Below are positions 34,959 through 44,477 of a stretch of 64,000 nt of DNA, in pieces. The notes under the pieces are model-generated. The model saw nothing but the letters and a program-made list of their open reading frames with translations, ran no database searches and was not told where the DNA came from. Source of the DNA: Sandaracinus amylolyticus (GTDB taxonomy: Bacteria; Myxococcota_A; Polyangia; Polyangiales; Sandaracinaceae); NCBI RefSeq assembly GCF_021631985.1, contig NZ_CP070225.1:3224001-3288000 (forward strand), written 5' to 3'. How positions within the stretch are numbered: the first letter of the stretch is position 1; every line of letters begins with the position of its first letter. Position numbers and translations under genes: made by a program.

Positions 34959-36881
34959 GTGGACCTCGCGGGACGCACTCTCCTCGGCAAGTACCGCATC
35001 GACGGCCAGCTCGGTCAGGGCGGCATGGGCACGGTGTGGCGCGGCGCGCACGTCGTCACCGGGCGCAAGGTCGCGATCAAGGTGCTCGACGAGCGCTTCC
35101 TCTCGAACGTGAACGTCGTCCAGCGCTTCGGCCGCGAGGCGCGCGCCGCGAGCGCCATCCAGCACGAAGGGATCGTCGAGGTCCTCGACCTCGATCAGAC
35201 CGAAGAAGGCCTGCCCTTCCTCGTGATGGAGTTCCTCGAGGGCGAGACGATCAGCTCGCGCATCGATCGCAAGAAGCGCCTCTCGCAGGACGAGGTCGTG
35301 CGCATCGGCGTGATGCTCCTCGAGGCGCTCGAGGCCGCGCACCAGCACGGCGTCGTCCATCGCGACCTCAAGCCCGACAACATCTACCTCGTGCCCGCGG
35401 GCCGTCGCGGCGAGATCGTGAAGATCCTCGACTTCGGCATCTCGCACAAAGACGACGAGGCGCAGGCCAAGCTCACGATGACGGGCTCGGTCCTCGGGAC
35501 GCCGCACTACATGTCGCCCGAGCAGGCGATGGGCGAGACCACGCTCGATCGCCGCGTCGACGTCTACGGCGCGGGCGTCGTGCTCTACGAGTGCCTGGTC
35601 GGCGACGTGCCCTTCGACGCGCCCAACTACAACAAGCTGCTGCGCGTCATCCTCGACGAAGAGCCGGTGCCGCCGAGCAAGCGCGGCGCGATCGTCGACG
35701 AGCGCGTCGAGGCCGTGATCCTCCGCGCGATCGAGAAGGATCGCGACAAGCGCCCGCAGACCGCGCGCGAGCTGCTCGAGGAGCTGCGCGCCGCAGCGCG
35801 CCCTGCTTCGTCGCCGGCACCGCGACGCGCGGCGTCCGCGAGCTTCGCGAAGCCGAGCGACGTCCCCCGCACCCCGACGCCCACGCCGCGCCCCGCGCCC
35901 GCGACCTCGACCCTTCGACCGCGTGAGGCGCCGAGCTCGAGCTCGTTCGATCTCGCGGTCGGCGACGAGCTCGAGGGTCTCTCCCCGAAGCCGCGCGCGC
36001 CCGCGCGTCCGCCGCTGAGCCTCGAGAGCAAGAGCGGCAGCACGAGCCTCGGTGGGCTCGACGCGCTCGACGATCCGCTCTCGTCGGGCGCGCCCTCGCT
36101 CGAGATCGACGAGACCGCCCTTCCCTCGCGCTCTGGACAGCACCGCATCATCATCGAGCGCAACGCGAGCGATCGCAGCGGCACCGATCATCGCGTCGAG
36201 CGCACCGAGCCTCGCCCGATCGATCGCGCCGTCTCCAAGCGAGCGATCCCCGCGCAGCGCGAAGCACCGCGCGCCGGCGTGTCGTCGACGAGCACTCCGC
36301 GCATGGCCGCGACGCGCGCGAGCAGCGACGCGATCCCGCGCGCGATCCCGCCCGTCGCATCGACGCCGCCGATGCCGCGCTCCGATCCGCCCGCGCGCGC
36401 GCCGATCAGCACGCCGGTCTCGAAGGCGCCGCCCGCGACCGGCCTCGGGGGTCGCTGGAGCGAGCTCCCCGACGGGACCCGCCGCGCGATCGTGCTCGGC
36501 ATCGTCGGCCTCGTGCTCTTCGTCGGGATCGTCACCGCGGTGCGCGTGATCGTGCGGCCCGGCGAGGGCGTCGATCGCGCCAGCACCGACGTCGCGACCG
36601 GCGATCCCGTGCTGCCCACGACGCCGGAGACCCCGGAAGCGCCCGGCGTGCGCGACTGGGTGCTGGTCGAGGTCGACGGAGTGCCGCCCGGCGCGCAGCT
36701 CCGCCTCGACGGCCTGCCCGGCGCGACGCTCCCGCTGCGCGTGCGTCGCGGCGGCACCCACGTGCTCGAGATCCGCGCGCCCGGCTACGAGGATCGACGG
36801 CTCGAGTTCACCGCGCAGGGCAACCAGCGCCTGCGCGCGGATCTGCGCCCCGCGATCGGCACGACCCAAGAGCTGCCCTAG
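34959..36881 (+). CDS. Transmembrane Ser/Thr kinase with extracytoplasmic PEGA domain
   Basis: A 640-aa Hanks-type kinase with all key motifs: GQGGMGTVW, VAIKVL, HRDLKPDN, LDFGIS and GTPHYMSPEQ (domain about residues 10-280). A long Ser/Pro/Arg-rich linker (about 285-500) precedes a single helix (about 508-532, VLGIVGLVLFVGIVTAV). The last 70 residues are a PEGA domain (PPGAQLRLDGLPGATLPL...HVLEIRAPGYEDRRLEF), a beta-sandwich common on myxobacterial kinases. GTG start at 34959. It follows the pseudokinase in the same direction. Confidence 0.93.
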   Translation: MDLAGRTLLGKYRIDGQLGQGGMGTVWRGAHVVTGRKVAIKVLDERFLSNVNVVQRFGREARAASAIQHEGIVEVLDLDQTEEGLPFLVMEFLEGETISSRIDRKKRLSQDEVVRIGVMLLEALEAAHQHGVVHRDLKPDNIYLVPAGRRGEIVKILDFGISHKDDEAQAKLTMTGSVLGTPHYMSPEQAMGETTLDRRVDVYGAGVVLYECLVGDVPFDAPNYNKLLRVILDEEPVPPSKRGAIVDERVEAVILRAIEKDRDKRPQTARELLEELRAAARPASSPAPRRAASASFAKPSDVPRTPTPTPRPAPATSTLRPREAPSSSSFDLAVGDELEGLSPKPRAPARPPLSLESKSGSTSLGGLDALDDPLSSGAPSLEIDETALPSRSGQHRIIIERNASDRSGTDHRVERTEPRPIDRAVSKRAIPAQREAPRAGVSSTSTPRMAATRASSDAIPRAIPPVASTPPMPRSDPPARAPISTPVSKAPPATGLGGRWSELPDGTRRAIVLGIVGLVLFVGIVTAVRVIVRPGEGVDRASTDVATGDPVLPTTPETPEAPGVRDWVLVEVDGVPPGAQLRLDGLPGATLPLRVRRGGTHVLEIRAPGYEDRRLEFTAQGNQRLRADLRPAIGTTQELP

Positions 36882-36937
36882 TCACGCACGGCGCGCACTT
36901 TCCGGCGCCGCGATCCGCGTGCTAGTCGTTCGCTCCC

Positions 36938-39613
36938 ATGTCGCGCGACGAACGTTACACGCCCGCCGAGATCGAGCCGAAGTGGCAGGCCTTCTGGGAG
37001 AAGGACCGCACCTTCGCGACCGACGAAGACCCGAACAAGCCCAAGGCGTACGTCCTCGACATGTTCCCGTACCCGTCGGGCTCGGGCCTGCACGTGGGAC
37101 ATCCCGAGGGCTACACCGCGACCGACATCGTCGCGCGTTACCTGCGCGCGAAGGGCACGGCGGTGCTGCACCCGATGGGCTGGGACGCGTTCGGTCTGCC
37201 CGCGGAGCAGCACGCGATCAAGACCGGCACGCACCCCGCCGAGACCACGCAGAAGAACATCGCGACGTTCAAGCGACAGCTGAAGTCGCTGGGCCTCTCG
37301 TACGACTGGGATCGTGAGATCGACACGACCGATCCCGAGTACGTGAAGTGGACGCAGTGGATCTTCCTGGAGCTCTTCGATCGCGGGCTCGCGTACCAGG
37401 CCGAGCTGCCGGTGAACTGGTGCCCCGCGCTCGGCACCGTGCTCGCGAACGAAGAGGTGAAGGACGGCCGCAGCGAGCGCGGCGGTCATCCCGTGTTCCG
37501 CGTCCCGCTGCGCCAGTGGATGCTGAAGATCACCGCGTACGCCGATCGGCTGCTCGAGGATCTCTCGCAGGTCACGTGGCCCGAGGGCACGCGCGTGATG
37601 CAGACCGAGTGGATCGGTCGCAGCGAGGGCGCGGAGGTCGACTTCGCAGTCGACGGGCACCCCGGCAAGAAGGTCGAGATCTTCACGACGCGGCCCGACA
37701 CGCTGTTCGGCGCGACCTTCATGGTGCTCGCGCCCGAGCACCCGCTCGTCGCGCAGATCACGACGCGCGAGCACACCGTGCAGGTGCAGCAGTACGTCGA
37801 GCGCGCGAAGCGTCGCAGCGAGCGCGATCGCCGCGAGAACAAGGAGAAGACCGGCGTCGCGACCGGCGCGTACGCGATCAACCCGGTGAACGGGAAGACG
37901 ATCCCGATCTGGATCGCCGACTACGTGCTCTGGGGCTACGGCACCGGCGCGATCATGGCCGTTCCCGGGCACGACGAGCGCGACTTCGAGTTCGCGAAGA
38001 GGCTCGGGCTGCCGATCGCACGCGTGGTGCGCGAGCCGGACGGCGATCCCAACGCGCCGCTGGAGAACGCGCTCGTCGGCGAAGGCATCGCGTGCCACTC
38101 CGGCCAGTACGATGGTTTGAGCACCAACGAATTCAAGACGCGCATCACCGCGGATCTCGAGCAACGCGGACAGGGCAAGAAGCGCGTCGAGTACAAGCTG
38201 CGCGACTGGATCTTCTCGCGTCAGCGCTACTGGGGCGAGCCGTTCCCGATCTACTTCCCGGTGGAGTGCGAGGGGGATCCGCGCACGCTGCCGAACGAGA
38301 AGGTGAAGATCGACTTCTCGCGGCCGATCGCGGTCTCGCGCGAAGAGCTGCCGGTGCGCCTGCCGGACCTCGAGGACTTCAAGCCGGGCGACGATCCCGC
38401 GGGTCCGCTCGCGCGCGCGAAGGACTGGCGCTTCTTCCAGAAGGACGGGAAGTGGTACGCGCGCGAGACCAACACGATGCCGCAGTGGGCGGGCTCGTGC
38501 TGGTACTACCTGCGCTTCATCGATCCGAAGAACCGCGAGCGCATCTTCGACGCCGAGAAGGTGACGCGCTGGCTGCCGGTCGACCTCTACGTGGGCGGCG
38601 CGGAGCACGCGGTGCTGCACCTGCTCTACGCGCGCTTCTGGCACAAGGTGCTCTTCGACGCGGGCCTGGTGCCGGTGGAGGAGCCGTTCACGAAGCTCGT
38701 GCACCAGGGCATGATCCTCGGTGAGATCGAGTACACGACGTACGTCGCGGCCGACGGCATGTACGTCAGTCGCGAGAACGTCAAAGAGCAGGAAGACCCG
38801 GTCGGCGGGACCGAGCACCTCGACAAGCGCAACGGCAGCGGCGTGCAGCCCGTCCGCGTGAAGGACGAGCAGGTCGAGAAGGTCGGCGGCCGCTTCGTGC
38901 TGATCGAGCACCCCACCATCGCGGTCGACGCGCGCGCCCACAAGATGAGCAAGTCGCGCGGCAACGTGATCAACCCCGATCACATCGTGCAGCAGTTCGG
39001 CGCGGACTCGCTGCGCCTCTACGAGATGTTCATGGGGCCGCTCGAGGCGACCAAGCCGTGGTCGACGAGCAGCATCACGGGCGTGAAGCGCTTCCTCGAT
39101 CGCGTGTGGACGGTGTCCACGCGGACGCTGAGCGAGTCGGCTCCGAGCGAGGCGCTCGATCGCATGCTCCACAAGACGATCCGAAAGGTCGGCGAGGACA
39201 TCGAGGGGCTGCGCTTCAACACCGCGATCAGCACGCTGATGGAGCTCACCAACGAGCTCTTCGCGATCGAGCAGCCGCCGAAGCGCGCGATCGAGGTGCT
39301 CGTGCAGCTGCTGCACCCGCTCGCGCCGCACATCGCGGAGGAGCTGTGGCAGGGCCTGGGTCACGGGCAGAGCGTGCAGCGCGCGGCGTGGCCGCAGTTC
39401 GATCCCGCGAAGTGCGTCGACGAGGAGATCGAAGTGCCCGTGCAGGTGAACGGGAAGGTCCGCGGGCGCGTGAAGGTCGCGGCCGACGCGAGCGCCGGCT
39501 CGGTGGTCGCGGCGGCGAAGGCCGACGAGGCCGTCGCGAAGTGGCTCGAGGGCAAGCAGATCGTGAAGGAGCAGTACGTCCCGGGACGCATCCTCACGAT
39601 CGTCGTGAAGTGA
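36938..39613 (+). CDS. leuS: Leucyl-tRNA synthetase
   Basis: An 891-aa class Ia synthetase that charges tRNA-Leu. The HIGH box is HVGH (about residues 53-56), KMSKS is near residue 669 (HKMSKSRGN), and the editing domain lies between. Bacterial-type features include FPYPSGSGLHVGHPEGYTATD and the C-terminal tRNA-binding domain ending in PGRILTIVVK. Size is typical (about 860-890 aa). A MazF-like gene starts 22 bp downstream. Confidence 0.97.
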   Translation: MSRDERYTPAEIEPKWQAFWEKDRTFATDEDPNKPKAYVLDMFPYPSGSGLHVGHPEGYTATDIVARYLRAKGTAVLHPMGWDAFGLPAEQHAIKTGTHPAETTQKNIATFKRQLKSLGLSYDWDREIDTTDPEYVKWTQWIFLELFDRGLAYQAELPVNWCPALGTVLANEEVKDGRSERGGHPVFRVPLRQWMLKITAYADRLLEDLSQVTWPEGTRVMQTEWIGRSEGAEVDFAVDGHPGKKVEIFTTRPDTLFGATFMVLAPEHPLVAQITTREHTVQVQQYVERAKRRSERDRRENKEKTGVATGAYAINPVNGKTIPIWIADYVLWGYGTGAIMAVPGHDERDFEFAKRLGLPIARVVREPDGDPNAPLENALVGEGIACHSGQYDGLSTNEFKTRITADLEQRGQGKKRVEYKLRDWIFSRQRYWGEPFPIYFPVECEGDPRTLPNEKVKIDFSRPIAVSREELPVRLPDLEDFKPGDDPAGPLARAKDWRFFQKDGKWYARETNTMPQWAGSCWYYLRFIDPKNRERIFDAEKVTRWLPVDLYVGGAEHAVLHLLYARFWHKVLFDAGLVPVEEPFTKLVHQGMILGEIEYTTYVAADGMYVSRENVKEQEDPVGGTEHLDKRNGSGVQPVRVKDEQVEKVGGRFVLIEHPTIAVDARAHKMSKSRGNVINPDHIVQQFGADSLRLYEMFMGPLEATKPWSTSSITGVKRFLDRVWTVSTRTLSESAPSEALDRMLHKTIRKVGEDIEGLRFNTAISTLMELTNELFAIEQPPKRAIEVLVQLLHPLAPHIAEELWQGLGHGQSVQRAAWPQFDPAKCVDEEIEVPVQVNGKVRGRVKVAADASAGSVVAAAKADEAVAKWLEGKQIVKEQYVPGRILTIVVK

Positions 39614-39635
39614 GCGCCGGGGCGCGATCCAGAAC

Positions 39636-39980
39636 GTGCGAATCGACCGCGGTGACGTGTTCTGGATCGCGCCCGACGACGCGAACGGCTACCCGCATCC
39701 GCACGTCGTGGTGCAGGACGACGTCTTCAATCACTCGCGCATCACGACCGTCGTGGTGTGCGCGCTGACGACGAACCTGCACCGCGCGAGCGAGCCGGGG
39801 AACGTGCTGCTCGACGTCGGCGAAGCGAGCCTGCCCAAGCAGAGCGTGGTCGTCGTCTCGCAGATCGCGTCGGTCGAGAAGGCGCGCTTGGGCGAGAAGA
39901 TCGGAGCGCTGCCTTCGGCGCGCGTGGAGCAGATCCTCGCGGGCCTGCGGTTCCAGCAGGTGTCGTTCTTCGAGCGGTGA
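39636..39980 (+). CDS. MazF/PemK-family protein without visible antitoxin
   Basis: A 114-aa protein with the PemK/MazF layout: RGDVFWIAPDDANG at the start, HPHVVVQDDVFN, VVVCALTTNLHRA, GNVLLDV, and SQIASVEKARLGEKIGALP. MazF toxins are sequence-specific endoribonucleases, but many chromosomal homologues are solitary. No antitoxin ORF lies upstream: leuS ends 22 bp before. The GTG start at 39636 has no strong ribosome-binding site. It is probably co-transcribed with leuS. Toxicity is unproven. Confidence 0.78.
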   Translation: MRIDRGDVFWIAPDDANGYPHPHVVVQDDVFNHSRITTVVVCALTTNLHRASEPGNVLLDVGEASLPKQSVVVVSQIASVEKARLGEKIGALPSARVEQILAGLRFQQVSFFER

Positions 39981-39989
39981 ACGGGACGC

Positions 39990-40547
39990 TCAGCTCGGGT
40001 CCCAGCTGCACCCGAGCTGCGTGTCGCAGGTCTCTTCGTCGAGCAGCGCGCAGCGCGTGATCTGACCCGAGCAGACGCCGCTGTAGAAGCAGCCCGGCTG
40101 CGCGTCGCAGGTGTCCTCGTCGAACGTCGCGCAGCTGCGCTGGGGCCCCACGCAGCGGCCCATGGCGTCGCTCCAACTGCAGCCGGCCACGGCGCTGCAC
40201 TCGTCGGGCGTGGGCTGGTCGATGCAGCGCTCGGCCGCACCGAGACAGCGCGGCACGACCATGCAGCCGATGCCGATCTCGCACGCGGCCACGTCGCGGC
40301 CGTAGCAGGACACCGCGTTGCCGACGCAGTCGGGCGCCGGCGCGTCGACGGGCGTGCTCGCGTCTTCGATGGGTGTGCTCGCGTCGACGTCGTCGTCGGG
40401 CGCCGATGCATCGAGCACCGCGGCGTCGAAGATCGCAGCGTCGACGCCGGGACCGCCGTCCGTCGTCGGATCGTCGGAGCCGGCATCGCTGCCGCACGCG
40501 GTGAGGAAGAGCGAAGCGATGAGCAGATGCAAGAGAAGGTGTTGCAC
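39990..40547 (-). CDS. Cys-rich lipoprotein with repeated C-x-W-like modules
   Basis: A 185-aa predicted lipoprotein (QHLLLHLLIASLFLTAC). An Asp/Ala/Thr-rich linker of about 55 residues leads to a Cys-rich domain with repeated D-E-x-T-C-D-x-Q-x-G-C units (DEDTCDAQPGCFY, DEETCDTQLGCSW) and SWSDAMGRC. About 15 cysteines suggest several disulfides. The start is a GTG at 40547 with no clear Shine-Dalgarno. It lies 51 bp after the three-gene TonB operon and is in the same direction. Function unknown. Confidence 0.75.
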   Translation of the reverse strand: MQHLLLHLLIASLFLTACGSDAGSDDPTTDGGPGVDAAIFDAAVLDASAPDDDVDASTPIEDASTPVDAPAPDCVGNAVSCYGRDVAACEIGIGCMVVPRCLGAAERCIDQPTPDECSAVAGCSWSDAMGRCVGPQRSCATFDEDTCDAQPGCFYSGVCSGQITRCALLDEETCDTQLGCSWDPS

Positions 40548-40597
40548 GGTGAGTGCAGAAGGATTGGCGACCGCGCTCTCGCTCCGTCACGCCGCGC

Positions 40598-41452
40598 TCA
40601 GCGCGCGACGTCGTACTCGCAGTGACCTTCCCCGTTTAGATGGCCGACGCTCGTCGCGACCGCGATCACGAACGCGCGGAGATCGCCCGATGCGAGCGGC
40701 GTCGCGCCCGGATCGTACGTGACGCCGAGCGGCCCACCGCCGATCCCGCGCAGATCCGCGAGCGACTGGGACGCGAGATCGTCGAGCGTGATCACACGGT
40801 CCTCTCCCGCCGCCGCGGCCCACGCCTCGAAGCGCATCTCGGGCTCGGCGCCGAGATCGTCGAAGAAGAGGTGATCGAGGTGGAACGTGAGCTCGGTGTC
40901 GGCGATGCCGCCCTCGGGCACCACGATGCCGAGCGTTCCGTCCTCGAGCTCGCAGCCCACGTTGTCGACGTCGAGCGCGAGGCCCAGCGAGAGCTCGTAG
41001 GTGCCGTGCTCGGGGTGCGTGGCGCGCCCCTCGAGCAGCATCGACCAGCCCGAGTCGATCATCCGCATCACGTCCGCGCTCTGCACGCTGCCGAGCGTGC
41101 GCGCGCCCGCGGTGGGAGGCGCGATGCGCCAGTCGAGGCGCTCCCAGCGGCGTGCACCGATCGCCTCGAAGCGCCACGCCTCGATCGGTCCGCCGTGGAG
41201 ATCGGCGACGACGGGATCGACCTCGAGCGCGACGCGCTCGCCGTCCCCTCCGGCGATCGAGAACGCGCTCACCGAGACGATCACGCGATCGAATTCGAGC
41301 GACCATTCGTCGGCGAACGCGATGGTCTCGCCGTCGATCTCGAGCGGCCATCCGTGCTCCGCGGCCGCTTCGCCACCGAGGCGCACTGCGAGCGTTCCGT
41401 GGGCCTGCGAGCAACCCGCGAGCACGCACGCGAGCACGATCCATCGTCTCAT
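40598..41452 (-). CDS. Lipoprotein with conserved-looking His clusters (TonB operon, third gene)
   Basis: A 284-aa predicted lipoprotein (MRRWIVLACVLAGC). No family is recognised with confidence. Histidines cluster in RATHPEHGTYEL and TFHLDHLFFDDL, together with acidic residues, a pattern compatible with metal binding. Its ATG overlaps the stop of the preceding lipoprotein by 4 nt, and that gene overlaps the TonB receptor the same way, so all three are one translationally coupled unit. It may be a surface or periplasmic metal- or ligand-binding partner of the receptor; this is inference. Confidence 0.7.
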   Translation of the reverse strand: MRRWIVLACVLAGCSQAHGTLAVRLGGEAAAEHGWPLEIDGETIAFADEWSLEFDRVIVSVSAFSIAGGDGERVALEVDPVVADLHGGPIEAWRFEAIGARRWERLDWRIAPPTAGARTLGSVQSADVMRMIDSGWSMLLEGRATHPEHGTYELSLGLALDVDNVGCELEDGTLGIVVPEGGIADTELTFHLDHLFFDDLGAEPEMRFEAWAAAAGEDRVITLDDLASQSLADLRGIGGGPLGVTYDPGATPLASGDLRAFVIAVATSVGHLNGEGHCEYDVAR

Positions 41453-42129
41453 TCCGCACCTCCTGTCTCGTCCCAGATCACGACGAACGCGCGGGCATCA
41501 CGCACACCGAGCGACCACGCGAGCGCGATCGCGTCGTCTTCGAAGCGCGCCTGATCGAGCCAGCGATCGACGGCGATCGAGACCTGCAGCGCGCCGAGCT
41601 CGTCGACCGTCGCGTCGAGCGGGAGCCCTTCGAGGCGCAGCCCGCCGGGCACGACGAGCTCGTCGTCGAACGAGACCTCCTGGTCTCCGCGCCTCGCGAC
41701 GCCGCGCACGCGCGCGACGAGGTCGCTCTCGCCGAGCTCGAGATCGATGGCGCGCGCCGGGCCGGCGCTGCCGTGCGCGATCCCGATCTCGACGGGCTCG
41801 GGATCGAGCGCGTCGAGATCGATCGGCCCGAGGAGCTCGGCGCGCACGCCGCGCGCGAGCGCGTGGCCTCCGTGCGCGCGCGCGACCGGCACGAAGAGCA
41901 GACGCGCGAGCGGCTCGTCGTCGGCCGCGAGCACCCGCAGCGCCCGCAGCGTGACGAACGCCTCGTCGAGCGCCACGTCCCAGCCCGTGCTCGTCGTGAA
42001 CGTGGGACCCGCGCTCGCGCGCGCGACCACCGGGAACGTGACCGTACGCCCGCTGGTGCCCGCGCACGCGACGAACGAGAGCGCGACCAGAGAGAGCGCG
42101 ATCGAGAGCACGGCGAGCGGACGTCTCAT
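41449..42129 (-). CDS. Lipoprotein with AHGGHALARG motif (TonB operon, second gene)
   Basis: A 226-aa predicted lipoprotein (LSIALSLVALSFVAC). The middle carries VPVARAHGGHALARGVRAELLG, cited by position about 85-105, with two close histidines, and an acidic stretch IDLDALDPEPVE. The C-terminus reads VDRWLDQARFEDDAIAL. It overlaps the TonB receptor by 4 nt upstream and the next lipoprotein by 4 nt downstream. The His/acid pattern and the operon place suggest a metal-capture lipoprotein; not proven. Confidence 0.7.
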   Translation of the reverse strand: MRRPLAVLSIALSLVALSFVACAGTSGRTVTFPVVARASAGPTFTTSTGWDVALDEAFVTLRALRVLAADDEPLARLLFVPVARAHGGHALARGVRAELLGPIDLDALDPEPVEIGIAHGSAGPARAIDLELGESDLVARVRGVARRGDQEVSFDDELVVPGGLRLEGLPLDATVDELGALQVSIAVDRWLDQARFEDDAIALAWSLGVRDARAFVVIWDETGGAE

Positions 42130-44318
42130 GGCATCTCCTCCGCGATCCCGCGCAGGGGATCGCTCTCGTCGATCAAGAGCGCGAGCGTGATCAGCGCGGC
42201 GCGCGGGGCGCCCGCAGCGGCGTGGAGCGCGGGCAGGCGCGAGGGCGTGGCGCCCGCGTCGAAGCTCGACGGGTAGAAGAAGACGTTCTGGTCCCAGCCC
42301 GCGTCTCCGAGGTTCGTGATCTGCGCGCCGACCTCGACGATGCGCCATCGCACCACGATGCCGACGTCGACGAGCACGAACGCCGGCGCGACGCGACCGA
42401 GCGGGAGCGGACGCTCGCCGAGCGCGCCGATGCCGAGCCCACCGCCGATCGTGATCGTCTCGCCCGCGACGGTGATCGCGTGGTGGGTCGCGACGTCGAG
42501 CCGCGCGGTCCAGCGCGGCACGTAGGGCAGGCGCTGATCGCTCGTGAATTCCTGCCATCCGGCGCTCGGCGCGAGCAGGAACGCCTCGGTCCACGCGCCG
42601 CTCGCGAGCACGTCGAGCCATCGCGCGACCCGCACCCGCACCGAGGCGAGCGCGCCGAGCCGGCTCGATGCGCCGGCGTCGACGTTGCGCGCGCGCTCGG
42701 GATCGAAGACGAGCTCGCGATCGACGTGGGTGTGGAACCCGACGAGACGCGCATCGAGCGCCCACGCGGTGTGATCGGCGAGGCCGAGCGCGAGGCCGCT
42801 CTCGATAGCGATCGCGCGCGCGAAGGGCGCGCGCTCGCCATCGGAGAGCGCGACCGCATCCGACGAGCGCGTGCCGACGCCCGCGCTGCTCTGCCACTCG
42901 AGCCAGGGCGCGAAGCGGATGCGCAGCGTGCCGCGCGGCTGCAGCGAGATGCCGAGCGCATCGGTGGTGCGGAAGGGAAGACGCTCGCCCTCGCGATCGC
43001 GCTCGGGCTCGGTGTGATCGGTCGTCGCGTACGCGAAGCCATCGGCACGCAGCGCGGCGCGGAGCGCGATCCACTCTGCGAAGTCGAGCTCGGCCGCGAC
43101 GTGCGCGCCGACGTGGGTGATCGCGATCGTGTCGTCGAAGTCGGCGCGATAGGGCGCGCCGTCGCTCGCGCGCAGGCGCAGCGCGCGCGTCGTGCCCGCG
43201 TCGTGGCGCGCGATCCACCCGAGCTCGAGGTGCTGCGGGCGATCGTCGAGGGCGCGCACCGTCGCGCGATAGCTGCCGCGCAGACCGGCCTGTCCGGTCT
43301 CGTACTGCTGATCGACGAGATCGCCGCGTGGATCGAGGAGAAAGCCCGTGAAATTCTCGCGCATGCGGAGCCGGCGCCAGCCGCCCCAGATCGTCTGCTC
43401 GAGGCGCGTGCCCGGGCGCGTCCACGAGAGCGTCGCGATGAGCAGCGCGCGCGACGACGCACCGCCTTGGGTGTCGTCGTAGGCGCAGAGGCGCTGGGCG
43501 CGCTCGCTCGGTGCGCACGGGAGCGTGTGGGCCGCGAGATCGTCGGCGCGCAGCACGCCCGCGGAGTCGAAGTCGGCGAAGTGCGCGAAGCCGAGCAGCG
43601 CGAGACGGACCTCGGGTGAGACGACGTGCTCGTAGCCCGCGTTGAGCGCGAGCGACGTCGATGCGCGGTGGCGGCCGAAGCCGCGCGCATCGCGGAGATC
43701 GACGGCCGCGAAGGTGCCGCGCTCCGCGGCGACCGGCGCCCACGCTAGCAAGAGACGGCGCGTGTCGAACGAGCCGAGCTCCCCTTGGACGCGAAGCCCG
43801 CGCGCGCGAACACCGAGGCGGTGCTCGACGCTGCCCGCGAGCGCGAAGTCGGATTGCTCGGGCGCGAACGGGCCCTCGGTGACGCGGAGCGAGTCGACGA
43901 GCTCGGGGATGACGAAGTGCGTGTCGGCATAGCCGTGACCGTGCGCGTTCGAGGGCTCGTTGATCGGCACGCCGTGGACGAGCACCGCGAGGTCGCGACC
44001 TTCGCCGGCGTCGAAGCCGCGAAGGAGGATTGTGGACGCGTGGAACGCACCGGCGTGGTTGAGCAGGAAGAGGCCGGGCACGAGCGTGAGGAACGACTCC
44101 GCCGTGCGGCGCGGGACGACGCGGAACGGAGCGAGCTGGAGATCGGGCGTAGACGGAGGAGGAGGAGAAGCGGTCGCGCGGGCGTGGAAATCCGAGACGG
44201 GCTCCGCGTCGGACTGCGCGCACACGAGGGCACGCGGGAGCACGAGCCACGTCGCGACTCCGATGATCGTCAGGGCGCGCGCTCGCTGCGCGCGCGCTCG
44301 TTCCGTTGCGCGAACCAC
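42126..44318 (-). CDS. TonB-dependent outer-membrane receptor
   Basis: A 730-aa predicted TonB-dependent transporter. A signal peptide (about residues 15-35, ALTIIGVATWLVLPRALVCAQS) precedes a plug domain with HASTILLRGFDAGEGRDLAVLVHGVPINEP (about residues 95-125). The following 500 residues alternate as expected for a 22-strand barrel and end in DQNVFFYPSSFDAG. No TonB box is obvious. The plug's LVHGVPINEP resembles siderophore and vitamin receptors. GTG start at 44318. It overlaps the two lipoproteins and lies 159 bp after a His-rich exported protein. The ligand is unknown. Confidence 0.88.
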   Translation of the reverse strand: MVRATERARAQRARALTIIGVATWLVLPRALVCAQSDAEPVSDFHARATASPPPPSTPDLQLAPFRVVPRRTAESFLTLVPGLFLLNHAGAFHASTILLRGFDAGEGRDLAVLVHGVPINEPSNAHGHGYADTHFVIPELVDSLRVTEGPFAPEQSDFALAGSVEHRLGVRARGLRVQGELGSFDTRRLLLAWAPVAAERGTFAAVDLRDARGFGRHRASTSLALNAGYEHVVSPEVRLALLGFAHFADFDSAGVLRADDLAAHTLPCAPSERAQRLCAYDDTQGGASSRALLIATLSWTRPGTRLEQTIWGGWRRLRMRENFTGFLLDPRGDLVDQQYETGQAGLRGSYRATVRALDDRPQHLELGWIARHDAGTTRALRLRASDGAPYRADFDDTIAITHVGAHVAAELDFAEWIALRAALRADGFAYATTDHTEPERDREGERLPFRTTDALGISLQPRGTLRIRFAPWLEWQSSAGVGTRSSDAVALSDGERAPFARAIAIESGLALGLADHTAWALDARLVGFHTHVDRELVFDPERARNVDAGASSRLGALASVRVRVARWLDVLASGAWTEAFLLAPSAGWQEFTSDQRLPYVPRWTARLDVATHHAITVAGETITIGGGLGIGALGERPLPLGRVAPAFVLVDVGIVVRWRIVEVGAQITNLGDAGWDQNVFFYPSSFDAGATPSRLPALHAAAGAPRAALITLALLIDESDPLRGIAEEMP

Positions 44319-44477
44319 GCTCGTTCCCCTCGTCGCGACGCGCGCGCATCACGCGCGCGAATCGCGAATCGCGATCCCGATCTCGAATCGCACGCGCGCG
44401 CGGCGCGCACGATGCGCTCCACGCGAGCACGCGACGCCGCGCGCCGACCGCGACATCGTCGCGATCGCCGGGCGCGC

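Noticed and set aside
36878-39364. 828-aa minus-strand frame
   Set aside because: Antisense of leuS; the sense frame has full LeuRS motifs.
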